DNA of 25,522 nt, from contig CAAGIP010000200.1 of NCBI GenBank assembly GCA_900769955.1, positions 1 through 25,522 of the forward strand. The letters run 5' to 3'. The notes under the pieces were generated by a model. That model was not told the DNA's origin, did not search any database, and saw only the letters and a list, made by a program, of their open reading frames with translations. This stretch comes from Spirochaetia bacterium (GTDB lineage Bacteria > Spirochaetota > Spirochaetia > Sphaerochaetales > Sphaerochaetaceae). The translations under genes and the position numbers were made by a program. Positions 15,753 through 23,879 of this stretch are shown one piece after another; the first letter of the stretch is position 1, and each line of letters starts with the position of its first letter.

Positions 15753-15760
15753 ATACATTG

Positions 15761-15798
15761 GGGACTGTTAAACTCTGTTTTGGCAGTCCCTCTGTTAT
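15761..15798 (+). terminator. Terminator candidate after the beta-rich protein genes
   Basis: GGGACTG (15761-15767) pairs with CAGTCCC (15784-15790), with an inner AAAC/GTTT helix, followed by a T-rich but interrupted tail (TCTGTTATT). Confidence 0.5.
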
Positions 15799-15869
15799 TA
15801 TTGCCGTCATATGGTATTCCATTGACTGAAATGGTTTGCCTATTTTACATAATTCTTTTTCCCTTGGAT

Positions 15870-15900
15870 TTTGATCAGATTCTGAATCAAATTATATTAT
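15870..15900 (+). promoter_or_regulatory. Promoter with overlapping near-palindrome ahead of the darTG remnant
   Basis: TTGATC (15871-15876), 18-bp spacer, TATTAT (15895-15900). The first part is a near-palindrome, TTTGATCAGA against TCTGA-ATCAAA with one extra A. This layout fits an autoregulated toxin-antitoxin promoter, now probably serving darG. Confidence 0.4.
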
Positions 15901-15961
15901 GATGGTTCAAAAGAAAAGGAACTGTATGCTATTATTTATTTATGACTGAATATAAGAATAA

Positions 15962-16267
15962 GCCATCAGGGATTTTCTATGCAAAGACCAAACGCACAGG
16001 ATTGTATAATATTCAGTCTATCATCTGCCTGAAGATGGATTCAATGCTATTGATTTTGATATAGTTTTTTCACATGATTGGCGGGATGAAAATCCCTATG
16101 AGTACTTTAGAAAGAAGTCTGTCAAATGTGCTGAAGTGCTTGTTCCTGGCAGAATAGATTATGGATATCTGCAATGAGTGGCTGTGCACAGTCATGAAGC
16201 AAGGCAGAAAATCCTTGAAATGGGATTTGACAAACCAGTGAGGGTCGAGCCCGATTGTTTCTTTTAG
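15962..16267 (+). pseudogene. Broken 3' remnant of a DarT-type DNA ADP-ribosyltransferase toxin gene
   Basis: One frame ends in a segment recognisable as the DarT (DUF4433) C-terminus: FNAIDFDIVFSHDWRDE, KSVKCAEVLVPGRIDYGYLQ, then after an in-frame TGA (16175-16177) VAVHSHEARQKILEMGF and DKPVRVEPDCFF before TAG at 16265. Family members end with a K.AEfLV block and a PVxVxPxxFF/YY tail. A further in-frame TAA (16007-16009) and the absence of the NAD-binding N-terminal part show the gene is dead. The 5' edge is uncertain. It sits directly before a DarG antitoxin gene, where darT belongs. Identification is by pattern memory, not alignment. Confidence 0.65.
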
Positions 16268-16277
16268 GAGTATTGAT

Positions 16278-17372
16278 ATGGTAATAAAAATCGGAAACAT
16301 TTTCGAAAGCAGGTGTCATACTCTGGTTAATACGGTTAACTGTGTAGGTGTAATGGGAAAAGGCATTGCCCTGGAGTTCAGACAGAAATATCCTGGAATG
16401 TTCAAAGATTATGTTCATCGGTGTGATACCGGTGAATTAAGACCGGGAAGGCCTTATGTTTACAGTTCAGAAGAGTGCTGTGTGCTTATTTTCCCTACAA
16501 AGGACCACTGGCGTTCTCCATCACGAATATCATACATTGAAAAAGGACTTGATTGGTTCGCTGAACACTATCAGGAGTATGGCATTACCAGCATAGCATT
16601 TCCACCTCTGGGATGCGGAAATGGAGGACTTCCATGGTCTTCGGTGGGGCCTCTGATGTATGAAAAGCTTAGTATACTGCCAATTGATGTTGAAATATAT
16701 GCTCCTTTTGGCTGCGGTCAGAAGGAATTGTCCATTGATTTCCTTTCAAAAAGTGTTGCGCATCATGCTTATGATGTTGGAAGCAATGCCCTCAGAATCA
16801 ATCCAAAGTGGTATCTCATACTTCAGACTGTCCGTGCTTTGAATAAAAGAGAATATGCATTAATGGTTGGAAGGACAATATACCAGAAAATTTGTTTTGT
16901 GCTGACACGAAATGGGGTCGAAACGGGTTTTAATTTTACCAAAGGAAGTTATGGGCCATATTCTCCTCAGGTGAAGGACAGTATCACTGCTTTCGCAAAT
17001 GCCAATCTGATCGTGGAAAGGCAGATGGGTAAAATGATTGAAATAAGTGTAGCTGATGGAGCTGATCTTAATAAGTACAGATATTCTGACAGTGAGATTA
17101 ATGCTGTACGGAAAACAGTTGATTTATTCGGTAGGATTAAAAGTACACAGCAGGCAGAGATGATTGCAACCGTTCTGTTTGCTTATGATCAGCTTAATAT
17201 TGGAAATAAGGAAATAACCGATCGGGATGTATATGATTATGTACTTGATTGGAAGCCTCAGTGGAAAGAAGAGAAGGAATTTGAGCTTTGTGATACCATA
17301 GTGAATATGGCTATGCTTTCTCTTATCAATATTATCCACACAGGATCGCTCATGGATACGATGCTCTTGTGA
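16278..17372 (+). CDS. darG: DarG-like macrodomain antitoxin (DNA ADP-ribosylglycohydrolase)
   Basis: A 364-residue protein. Residues 1-150 form a macrodomain of the DarG/ALC1-like kind: NTVNCVGVMGKGIALEFR (18-35), FPTKDHWRSPSRISYI and FPPLGCGNGGLPW (about 107-119). Known DarG removes ADP-ribose that DarT attaches to thymidines in single-stranded DNA. Residues about 170-364 are the DarG C-terminal half (GPYSPQVKDSITAFANANLIVE and later helices), which in studied systems binds the toxin directly. Length is typical and the frame is open. AGGAG (16266-16270) overlaps the stop of the broken toxin. Composition is more AT-rich than the flanking backbone. With its toxin gone it is an orphan antitoxin. 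Confidence 0.85.
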   Translation: MVIKIGNIFESRCHTLVNTVNCVGVMGKGIALEFRQKYPGMFKDYVHRCDTGELRPGRPYVYSSEECCVLIFPTKDHWRSPSRISYIEKGLDWFAEHYQEYGITSIAFPPLGCGNGGLPWSSVGPLMYEKLSILPIDVEIYAPFGCGQKELSIDFLSKSVAHHAYDVGSNALRINPKWYLILQTVRALNKREYALMVGRTIYQKICFVLTRNGVETGFNFTKGSYGPYSPQVKDSITAFANANLIVERQMGKMIEISVADGADLNKYRYSDSEINAVRKTVDLFGRIKSTQQAEMIATVLFAYDQLNIGNKEITDRDVYDYVLDWKPQWKEEKEFELCDTIVNMAMLSLINIIHTGSLMDTMLL

Positions 17373-17386
17373 GCATGCAATATGGT

Positions 17387-17420
17387 CAGGGCAGTGTTGC
17401 CTGCCCTGTCTTCCTGTTTA
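17387..17420 (+). terminator. Terminator after darG
   Basis: CAGGGCAG (17387-17394) pairs perfectly with CTGCCCTG (17401-17408) around a 6-nt loop, followed on the plus strand by the T-rich TCTTCCTGTTT. It may also serve rpiB, which ends 14 nt further on the other strand, but lacks a T-run in that direction. Confidence 0.6.
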
Positions 17421-17422
17421 AA

Positions 17423-17872
17423 TTATGGCCTGAACTCCTCAAGGGCCATCATCTTTTCTATTCTTCTTTCATGTCTGCCGCCTTCAAAGCTGGCGTCAAT
17501 GAATGCATCAAGCATTTTTACGGGATCGTCCTTATAGTCGACGCGGCCACCGAAAGCGATGAAGTTCGGGTTGTTGTGTCTTTTGGTAAGCTCCGCAGAG
17601 TAGCAGTCCGCAAGCAGTGAGCATCTTATTCCCTTTATCTTATTTGCGGAAATCGAAATTCCTATACCTGTTCCGCAGAGGAGGATTCCGAATTCATACC
17701 CTCCCTTAAGATATTCAAGACACGCCTCCTTTGCCTTATCGGGGTAATCGACACTTTCCTCTTTGTCTGTACCGAGATAGCAGACTTCATATCCTCTTTC
17801 CTTCAGATGTGCTGTTAAACGTGCAGCAAGTTCAACTGCTCCATGGTCATTTGCCACTACTACCTTTGCCAT
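17423..17872 (-). CDS. rpiB: Ribose-5-phosphate isomerase B (RpiB/LacAB family)
   Basis: A 149-residue enzyme interconverting ribose 5-phosphate and ribulose 5-phosphate in the pentose phosphate pathway. Visible landmarks are the N-terminal ANDHG (D9, H10), YPDKA, ILLCGTGIGISISANK with catalytic Cys66, and the RHNNPNFIAFGGR block near residues 98-110. Length is typical. The start has an excellent RBS (AAGGAGGAG). It is divergent from the pyrophosphatase gene across 58 bp; a weak promoter TTCACC-17-TACTAT can be read on the minus strand inside that gap. Confidence 0.96.
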   Translation of the reverse strand: MAKVVVANDHGAVELAARLTAHLKERGYEVCYLGTDKEESVDYPDKAKEACLEYLKGGYEFGILLCGTGIGISISANKIKGIRCSLLADCYSAELTKRHNNPNFIAFGGRVDYKDDPVKMLDAFIDASFEGGRHERRIEKMMALEEFRP

Positions 17873-17881
17873 GACTCCTCC

Positions 17882-17910
17882 TTGTTTATATTCATCCGGT
17901 ATAGTATCAT
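17882..17910 (+). promoter_or_regulatory. Promoter of the inorganic pyrophosphatase gene
   Basis: TTGTTT (17882-17887), 17-bp spacer, TATCAT (17905-17910). The -10 box and spacing match the hydantoinase promoter. RBS GAGGTGA (17922-17928) lies just before the ATG at 17931. Confidence 0.6.
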
Positions 17911-17930
17911 GTACCGCTGAAGAGGTGAAG

Positions 17931-19562
17931 ATGGCAAAGATCTACATCACGGGTCACAGAAACCCCGATATGGACTCCGTTGCAGCCGCATATTCCTATG
18001 CCGTGCTGAAGAATAAGCTTGACAGTGAAAATGAATATATCCCATGCACTCTCGGTGGCATGAACAGGCTGAGCAGAGGGCTCTTTGAGAGACTTGGACT
18101 CAGACCTCTGGAGCTGCTGAAGGACACATTCACGAAGGTAAGTGATGTGGCCAAGCGTCCATCCCTCATCCTTGAGCCTGAAGATCCCATATATGAGCTC
18201 GTGAACATGTACAACCAGACAAATCCCTCTGTCGTACCGATCATGAAGGACGGTCAGTTCAGGGGACTTCTCTCTGTTGATGACATCAATAAATACTTCC
18301 TCAGGGAGAACTGTGATTCCCGCCCAGTGTACACAATGGAAGTCAGCAACATCAGGCGTGTACTGAAGGGCTTTGTGATAAAGCGCGGTGAAAGTGATAC
18401 CTTTACGGCTCCCCTCATGGTAGGTGCCATGAGATTCTCCGTCTTCCAGAAGAGACTTAAGGAATGTAAGGAAAAGCCTTTGCTGGTAGTCGGGTGCAGG
18501 AATGATCACATCGCTGAAGCGATCAGGGAGCAGCTTCCCGGTCTTATTCTTACAGGTGTTGAGGAAGACAGCCTCGGAGACATCGATTTCTCAGGCTTCA
18601 AAGGCTTTGTATATGCTTCCCATGAGGATACTGCTGAGACCATAAGACTTTTGAGACTGTCCGTCAGGGTTGATACCTTGCTCAGGGAGCCCAAAGGCAC
18701 TCCCATAACTGAAGACATGCTCTTTGATACTGCAAAGGGAATACTTGCGGACAGTGACAAGCGAGGGCTACCCGTGTTCGGAAAGGAAGATGCTTCCTTC
18801 AGGGGATTCATCACAAGAAGGTGCTTTCTGGAAAAGCCCAGGACAAAGATCATTCTTGTTGACCACAATGAAGCATCGCAGTCCGTTATCGGCATTGAGG
18901 ATGCCGAGATCATGGAGATCATCGATCATCACAGGCTCGATGCCCCGAAGACCCGTAACCCAATTGCCATTACTGCAATGCCGGTTGGTTCCACATGCAC
19001 GATCGTATTTGAGCAGTTCGGCCGTTTCCGTACTGAAATCGATCCCGTGACGGCTAAGGTCCTGCTTGCGGGAATCGCATCAGATACCGTAATGCTGAAG
19101 AGCCCAACGACCACATCTCTGGACAGGAATGCGGTTGCTCAGTTATCTGTGATCGCAGGTGTAGACTTTGAAGCGTTCGGAAAGGAACTCTTCAGCAAGG
19201 GCTCCTCGCTTTCTTCCGCTGATCCCGAGAAGGCAGTGTCCTCTGACTTCAAGATCTACACGGAAAACGGAGTCAGGTTCGGTATCGGGCAGATGGAAGT
19301 CACAACACTTGATGATGCTCCTGAGATGAGTGAAAAATACATTAAGACTCTCTATGACAAGCAGAATAAGGAAGGTCTTGAGTGGGCAATGCTCCTTGTC
19401 ACCAATGTGCTTACAAGCAACAGTATTCTCTTTGCCACGGAATACAAAAACAGTTACCGCTTTGCCTATGAGGAGACAGCTGACGGTGTCTTCAGTCTCC
19501 CGGGAGTGCTTTCAAGAAAGAAGCAGCTGCTGCCTGAGGTGATAAGGGTTCTGGAAGGCTAG
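17931..19562 (+). CDS. ppaC: Family II (Mn-dependent) inorganic pyrophosphatase with CBS and DRTGG domains
   Basis: A 543-residue cytosolic enzyme hydrolysing pyrophosphate to phosphate. The DHH-type catalytic core is split: GHRNPDMDS at the N-terminus (H9, D13, D15) and, after the insert, VDHNE (D311, H312) and IDHHRLD (D332, H333, H334), then the DHHA2 part to the C-terminus. The insert holds CBS1 (about 72-125), a DRTGG-like domain (about 135-245) and CBS2 (about 255-300). In characterised CBS-pyrophosphatases AMP/ADP inhibit and ATP or diadenosine polyphosphates activate through the CBS pair. I chose ATG 17931 for its RBS and motif-proximal start; a 20-residue upstream extension would cross the promoter. 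Confidence 0.95.
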   Translation: MAKIYITGHRNPDMDSVAAAYSYAVLKNKLDSENEYIPCTLGGMNRLSRGLFERLGLRPLELLKDTFTKVSDVAKRPSLILEPEDPIYELVNMYNQTNPSVVPIMKDGQFRGLLSVDDINKYFLRENCDSRPVYTMEVSNIRRVLKGFVIKRGESDTFTAPLMVGAMRFSVFQKRLKECKEKPLLVVGCRNDHIAEAIREQLPGLILTGVEEDSLGDIDFSGFKGFVYASHEDTAETIRLLRLSVRVDTLLREPKGTPITEDMLFDTAKGILADSDKRGLPVFGKEDASFRGFITRRCFLEKPRTKIILVDHNEASQSVIGIEDAEIMEIIDHHRLDAPKTRNPIAITAMPVGSTCTIVFEQFGRFRTEIDPVTAKVLLAGIASDTVMLKSPTTTSLDRNAVAQLSVIAGVDFEAFGKELFSKGSSLSSADPEKAVSSDFKIYTENGVRFGIGQMEVTTLDDAPEMSEKYIKTLYDKQNKEGLEWAMLLVTNVLTSNSILFATEYKNSYRFAYEETADGVFSLPGVLSRKKQLLPEVIRVLEG

Positions 19563-19564
19563 GT

Positions 19565-19867
19565 ATCGGAAGGGCAGGGTTGTCCTCTGCAGGATATGTT
19601 TTCCGCTCATTTTGAGGTGTCTCAGGATGCCGGTCGCATATTGAACTTCGAATATCAGCAGAGGATGTTTATGGTTTGAGAGTAATAGGTTTCCTTACTC
19701 GGATGCTTCCCTGAGGACAATGGGATCGTCAAACGCAGCATATTCAAAACCATCACAGACATATCGGAGCATGGTTGTTTTGCCTGCCTGGGGCCGGTAA
19801 CAGGTACTGTTGAAAACTGGCTAAGGCATTCATTAATCACTGATTTTCTGTGACGTCTGATATAAAT
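19565..19867 (-). pseudogene. Relic of an AAA_14/DUF4143-family ATPase gene
   Basis: Read on the minus strand from 19867: YIRRHRKSVINECLSQF, then VPVTGPRQA, the N-terminus of a DUF4143 (AAA_14) protein. The Walker A continues only after a frame change as KTTMLRYVCDGFEYAAFDDP and IVLREASE, followed by TAA. A further frame change gives PLLIFEVQYATGILRHLK, matching the Walker B region (DEVQYAP.LL..IK). The gene then runs into the ppaC end. The first shift is explained by loss of one GGCA unit from a GGCAGGCAGGCA run. No ATG stands at the expected start (ATT at 19867-19865). Clearly dead; such ATPases are mobile accessory genes of unclear function. Confidence 0.7.
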
Positions 19868-19871
19868 AAAA

Positions 19872-19918
19872 AGAATTCTCCGGCTAAAATAAGATGTAAT
19901 CCTGTAATAGCCGAATTT
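19872..19918. terminator. Weak bidirectional terminator candidate after rel
   Basis: CGGCTA (19881-19886) and TAGCCG (19908-19913) can pair around a 21-nt loop, with T-runs on both outer sides (TTCTTTTT on the minus strand, AATTTTT on the plus strand). It lies about 35-70 bases past the rel stop codon. Confidence 0.35.
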
Positions 19919-19951
19919 TTAATAATGTGTGAACAGTTTTATGCCCGCCTG

Positions 19952-21949
19952 TCAGAAGCCCTGAATCCTGACGATGGACGGAAGAGCCCTGATGGCTGAA
20001 ACCATCTTCTTCAGGGCTTCCTCGCTTCCCGCGCTTATCGTGAAGGTTCCGACAAGACCTTCAGGAGTTACGTCTAGGGCACCGGAAATGAGTCTTCCAT
20101 CATGCTTTTTTACTGCTCCGTCGATCTCTCCGAAGAGCTCTGCATTCATCTTTGCCGTTACGCGGAAACGTCGTACCAGTTCGTTGGAATCCCATTCGAC
20201 GGGGACAAGGCGCTTTTCGGCTTCAGGCATGTTTCTGAGGTTTTTGCAATCCCTTCTGTGGATGACGTAACCCCTTCCCCTGGTGATGTATGCAACGATG
20301 TCATCTCCATGTACGGGATTGCAGCACTTGGCAAAGTCAAAGAGGATGTTGCTCTCGTTACTGATTATAACAGATGATGAGCTGCGCTCTGTCGGGATGA
20401 ACTTGATGCCCTGCATCAGCGGGATGAGGGGCTTTACTTCAGGCTTCTTTTCATCTTCTTTTTTCTTCTCGATTACCTGAGGAGTGTTCTCTGCCTGATT
20501 TTTGTTGAGCCATGCCATGATCTTCTTCCTTGCGGAAGGTGTCTTGGCATATTCAAGCCAGGAGTGGTGGGGATGGGCCGATGGGCTTGTCAGGATTTCG
20601 ACGACCTGAGTGTTTTCAAGCGGCTTGTTGAGCGGTATGATCGAGCTGTCTGCCTTTGCTCCGGTACAGTGGGTACCGACCTCAGTGTGGATCTTATATG
20701 CAAAGTCGAGTGCGGTTGCTCCGACCGGAAGCTCGATGACCCTTCCCTGGGGAGTGAAGACGACGATGGAGTCCTTAAGAAGTTCGTTCTTGATCTCGTC
20801 CATGTAATCTTCATTCTGCTCGATTTCCTTGGACCAGTTCTTGATCTTGGTGATTATCTTGTTGTAGTTGACAGTGTCATAGTTCTTCCAGGCACCGGCT
20901 TCACTTCCGGAAGAGGCCTTGTATGACCAGTGGGCGGCAACGCCTTCCTCTGCGGTCTTATCCATCTCCTGTGTCCTGATCTGGATTTCAAGGTGTTTGC
21001 TGTCAGGACCTAATACAGTGGTGTGGAGGGACTGGTAGTTGTTGGTCTTGGGCATTGCGATGTAGTCCTTGAACCTGCCCTCGATCGGATGCCAGGTCTG
21101 GTGGATGATGCCGAGGATAGTGTAACACTCGGTAATGCTCTGACAGATTACCCTGACACCGAGGATGTCGAAGATTTCATCGATCTCCTTTTTTCTTCTC
21201 TTGATCTTGAGATAGACGGAATAGACGTGCTTTACCCTGCCTTTGACCTGAATTCCGGTAATACCTACCTTTGCACATGCTTTCGTCAGGTCGTTCTGAA
21301 CCTTCTTGAGGTATGCATTGTACTCACCCTTTTTTGACAGGAGGAAGTCATTTATGTACTGATATGTGTCTGGCTTCAGTGTTTTGAGCGATAGGTCCTC
21401 AAGCTCAGTCTTGAGCCATGAGATACCGAGGTTTCCCGCAAGGGGAGCGAAGATGTCGAGACAGTCCTGTGCGATCTCCTTCTGGCGCTGCGGCGCAAGG
21501 GCACCGAGGGTGCGCATGTTGTGAAGCTTATCTGAGAGTTTGATGATTATGACCCTCATGTCCTTACCCATGGCAAAGAACATTTTTCTTATCGTCTCAG
21601 CTTCCTGAAGGCTCTTTGACTCTGACTTGAGCTTCGAGATCTTCGTAACTCCGTCAACCATGATGGCAACTTCGCGTCCGAAGTCCCGTTCCAGTTCCTC
21701 AAGGGTGCATGGAGTGTCCTCGACGACGTCATGCAGCAGGCCCGCACAGATCGTGTCCGCATCCATGCCGAGCTGGATCAGTATCGAACCTACGGCCAGG
21801 GGGTGTATTATGTACGGCTCACCGCTCTTTCGTTTCTGGTCACCGTGAAGCCTGTCCGCGTACGTTGCCGCGGCACATATCTTCTTCTGGTCCTCAATGC
21901 TGTACTGGAATGTTTTCTGTGTGAATACTCTCAGCAAATCGTCATGCAT
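19952..21949 (-). CDS. rel: Bifunctional (p)ppGpp synthetase/hydrolase (RelA/SpoT homologue)
   Basis: A 665-residue long Rel/Spo protein controlling the stringent response. The hydrolase HD domain is intact (H49 in IIHP, HD 73-74, ED 77-78, KLSDKLHNMRTL 137-148). The synthetase domain has GRFKDYIAMPK (291-301), NNYQSLHTTV and EIQIRT (E321), so both activities are expected. TGS (about 395-455), a Cys-containing zinc-finger/CC part (CC 542-543, HRRDC 564-568) and a C-terminal ACT domain (595-665) follow. It is slightly shorter than the usual 700-740 residues. The ATG overlaps the end of prmC by 8 nt with AGGGGG as RBS inside prmC, so translation is coupled. Confidence 0.95.
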   Translation of the reverse strand: MHDDLLRVFTQKTFQYSIEDQKKICAAATYADRLHGDQKRKSGEPYIIHPLAVGSILIQLGMDADTICAGLLHDVVEDTPCTLEELERDFGREVAIMVDGVTKISKLKSESKSLQEAETIRKMFFAMGKDMRVIIIKLSDKLHNMRTLGALAPQRQKEIAQDCLDIFAPLAGNLGISWLKTELEDLSLKTLKPDTYQYINDFLLSKKGEYNAYLKKVQNDLTKACAKVGITGIQVKGRVKHVYSVYLKIKRRKKEIDEIFDILGVRVICQSITECYTILGIIHQTWHPIEGRFKDYIAMPKTNNYQSLHTTVLGPDSKHLEIQIRTQEMDKTAEEGVAAHWSYKASSGSEAGAWKNYDTVNYNKIITKIKNWSKEIEQNEDYMDEIKNELLKDSIVVFTPQGRVIELPVGATALDFAYKIHTEVGTHCTGAKADSSIIPLNKPLENTQVVEILTSPSAHPHHSWLEYAKTPSARKKIMAWLNKNQAENTPQVIEKKKEDEKKPEVKPLIPLMQGIKFIPTERSSSSVIISNESNILFDFAKCCNPVHGDDIVAYITRGRGYVIHRRDCKNLRNMPEAEKRLVPVEWDSNELVRRFRVTAKMNAELFGEIDGAVKKHDGRLISGALDVTPEGLVGTFTISAGSEEALKKMVSAIRALPSIVRIQGF

Positions 21950-22778
21950 GGCGCGTCCCCCTGACGACTCTCTCCCTTCCGGAGAGGTCCTTTATAATCC
22001 TGATATCCTCAAAACCAGACTTTTTCAAGATGATAGCACAATCGTGAGCCTGACGGTAGTCGCATTCGATCATGAGAATGCCGCCGTCATTAAGATGTGA
22101 AGGGGCATCCTTTATGATTCGTCTTATTATATCAAGCCCGTCAGGAGCTTCATCGAGGAGCGCCAGCAGCGGTTCCTTTTTCACTTCATCCGTGACACTG
22201 TCAACCCACTCATGTGTAAGGTAGGGTGGGTTCGTGAGTATCATGTCAAAGCGCTCACCGATGTTTTCAAAGAGATCGGAAAGGATTAAGCGGCAATTTC
22301 CGCCAACCAGGTTTTCAGCATTTTCCCGTGCTTTCTCAAGTGCATCGGGTGATATGTCTGAAAGCGTCACTTCAGCATCCGAGGATGCCTTCACGCTGAT
22401 CCCGATAGCCCCGCTTCCCGTACACATGTCAAGGATTCTGGCTTTCGGCTTCATTTCCTTCAGCGCTTCCTCTACAAGTGTTTCCGTGTCAGGGCGGGGG
22501 ATGAGCACATTCTCATTAACCCTGAATTCAAGGCCCCAGAAGTCCTTAATTCCCGTGATGTATGCCATCGGGTGGTGGTTTTTTCTCAGGCGTGCCTTTG
22601 AAAGGAGCATTTCGGCATCACTATCCGGTATTTCCATATCCGGGTCAGTGAGCTGCTTTGTGCGTGAAAGCCCCAGGAAGGCCTCAGCCAGAATGGCTGC
22701 TTCCCTGGCCGGAGACTCCACATCACTGTTTTCGGATAGTATGGAGACGGCTTCACGCTTCAGCTCACACAGAGTCAT
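21942..22778 (-). CDS. prmC: Release factor glutamine methyltransferase
   Basis: A 278-residue SAM-dependent methyltransferase that methylates the Gln of the GGQ motif in release factors. The N-terminal helical substrate-binding part (1-85) is followed by PRPDTE (95-100), the SAM site DMCTGSGAIGIS (117-128) and the catalytic NPPYL (183-187). It lies directly after prfA, encoding its own substrate, with a 4-nt overlap (stop and start shared at 22775-22778). Confidence 0.96.
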   Translation of the reverse strand: MTLCELKREAVSILSENSDVESPAREAAILAEAFLGLSRTKQLTDPDMEIPDSDAEMLLSKARLRKNHHPMAYITGIKDFWGLEFRVNENVLIPRPDTETLVEEALKEMKPKARILDMCTGSGAIGISVKASSDAEVTLSDISPDALEKARENAENLVGGNCRLILSDLFENIGERFDMILTNPPYLTHEWVDSVTDEVKKEPLLALLDEAPDGLDIIRRIIKDAPSHLNDGGILMIECDYRQAHDCAIILKKSGFEDIRIIKDLSGRERVVRGTRHA

Positions 22779-23839
22779 GCTTCCTTCAGTGCCTCTTCTC
22801 CCGATGCGATCTTAAGTGCCTCAATGACTTCCTCCAGATCGCCGTTCATGACCTGCTCAAGCTTGTAGAGCGTCAGGTTTATCCTGTGGTCGGTAAGTCT
22901 GTTCTGAGGGAAGTTGTATGTTCTGATGCGCTCAGAGCGGTCACCTGAACCGACCTGACTCTTTCTGGCTTCGGCTCTTTCCTTCTGCTTCTTCGCTTCT
23001 TCCATGTCATAAAGACGTGCCCTAAGGACCCTCAGAGCCTTTGCCTTGTTCTTGATCTGGGACTTCTCATCCTGCTGGATGACGACGATGCCTGTCGGGA
23101 TATGTGTGATCCTGACGGCAGAGTCAGTTGTGTTGACGCACTGACCGCCGGGACCGCCTGCCCTCATTACATCGATCTTAAGATCTTCCTGACGGATCTC
23201 GATGTCGGTTTCCTCAGCTTCCGGGAGAACCGCAACAGTAACGGCACTGGTGTGAATCCTTCCGCCTGACTCGGTCTCGGGAACCCTCTGGACGCGGTGA
23301 ACACCGCTTTCATAACGGAGGGATCCGTATACGTCCTTACCTGAAATGGAAACGACTATTTCCTTGATTCCTCCCAGTCCCGTTTCATTGGAGCTCATCA
23401 CTTCCAGCTTCCACCTCTTGGTTTCCGCATAGTGAGTGTACATCCTGAAAAGATCGGAAGCGAAGAGTGCTGCCTCATCGCCGCCCGTTCCGGCCCTGAT
23501 TTCCATGATGATGTTCTTGCCGTCAAGAGGATCTGGCGGGATAAGGAGCATTTTACACTGCTTTTCTGCTTCCTCACGCTCCTTTTCCAGTTCGCTTATC
23601 TCTTCCTTTGCCATCTCGATAAGATCGGAATCGGTTTCACCCTTAAGCATATCACGGGCATCCTTTATTTCCTGATCGATCTTTTCCATACGGTGCATCG
23701 TGTCGACAATAGGCGCAAGGTGACTGCGCTCCATCGTGAGCGCGGTATACGCCTTCATGTCCTTCATGAACTCGCCGTCTGAAAGTTTTTTATCCATCTC
23801 TGAGAGCTGTCTCTCATATTCTGCTAGCTTAGTGAGCAT
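22775..23839 (-). CDS. prfA: Peptide chain release factor 1
   Basis: A 354-residue factor ending translation at UAA and UAG. The codon-recognition tripeptide PET (187-189, in RVQRVPETESGGR) and the catalytic GGQ (231-233, in RAGGPGGQCVNTTDSAVR) are both present; PxT rather than SPF marks RF1 and not RF2. Residues 1-100 form the coiled-coil-like N-terminal domain. RBS AGGAGA precedes the ATG. It lies 40 bases after sbcB. Confidence 0.97.
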   Translation of the reverse strand: MLTKLAEYERQLSEMDKKLSDGEFMKDMKAYTALTMERSHLAPIVDTMHRMEKIDQEIKDARDMLKGETDSDLIEMAKEEISELEKEREEAEKQCKMLLIPPDPLDGKNIIMEIRAGTGGDEAALFASDLFRMYTHYAETKRWKLEVMSSNETGLGGIKEIVVSISGKDVYGSLRYESGVHRVQRVPETESGGRIHTSAVTVAVLPEAEETDIEIRQEDLKIDVMRAGGPGGQCVNTTDSAVRITHIPTGIVVIQQDEKSQIKNKAKALRVLRARLYDMEEAKKQKERAEARKSQVGSGDRSERIRTYNFPQNRLTDHRINLTLYKLEQVMNGDLEEVIEALKIASGEEALKEA

Positions 23840-23879
23840 TTTCTCTCCTGAAAAACCAAATATATCAGTTTAATGTTAC

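Noticed and set aside
17871..17930. Upstream extension of the pyrophosphatase reading frame by 20 codons
   Set aside because: It would run through the predicted -35 and -10 boxes and has no RBS. The ATG at 17931 has a good RBS and puts the GHRNPDMDS motif at the usual place.
20564..20926. Plus-strand open frames of 100-120 codons opposite rel, thrC and the PLP enzyme
   Set aside because: Shadows of conserved genes on the other strand. They have no RBS and no recognisable protein features.
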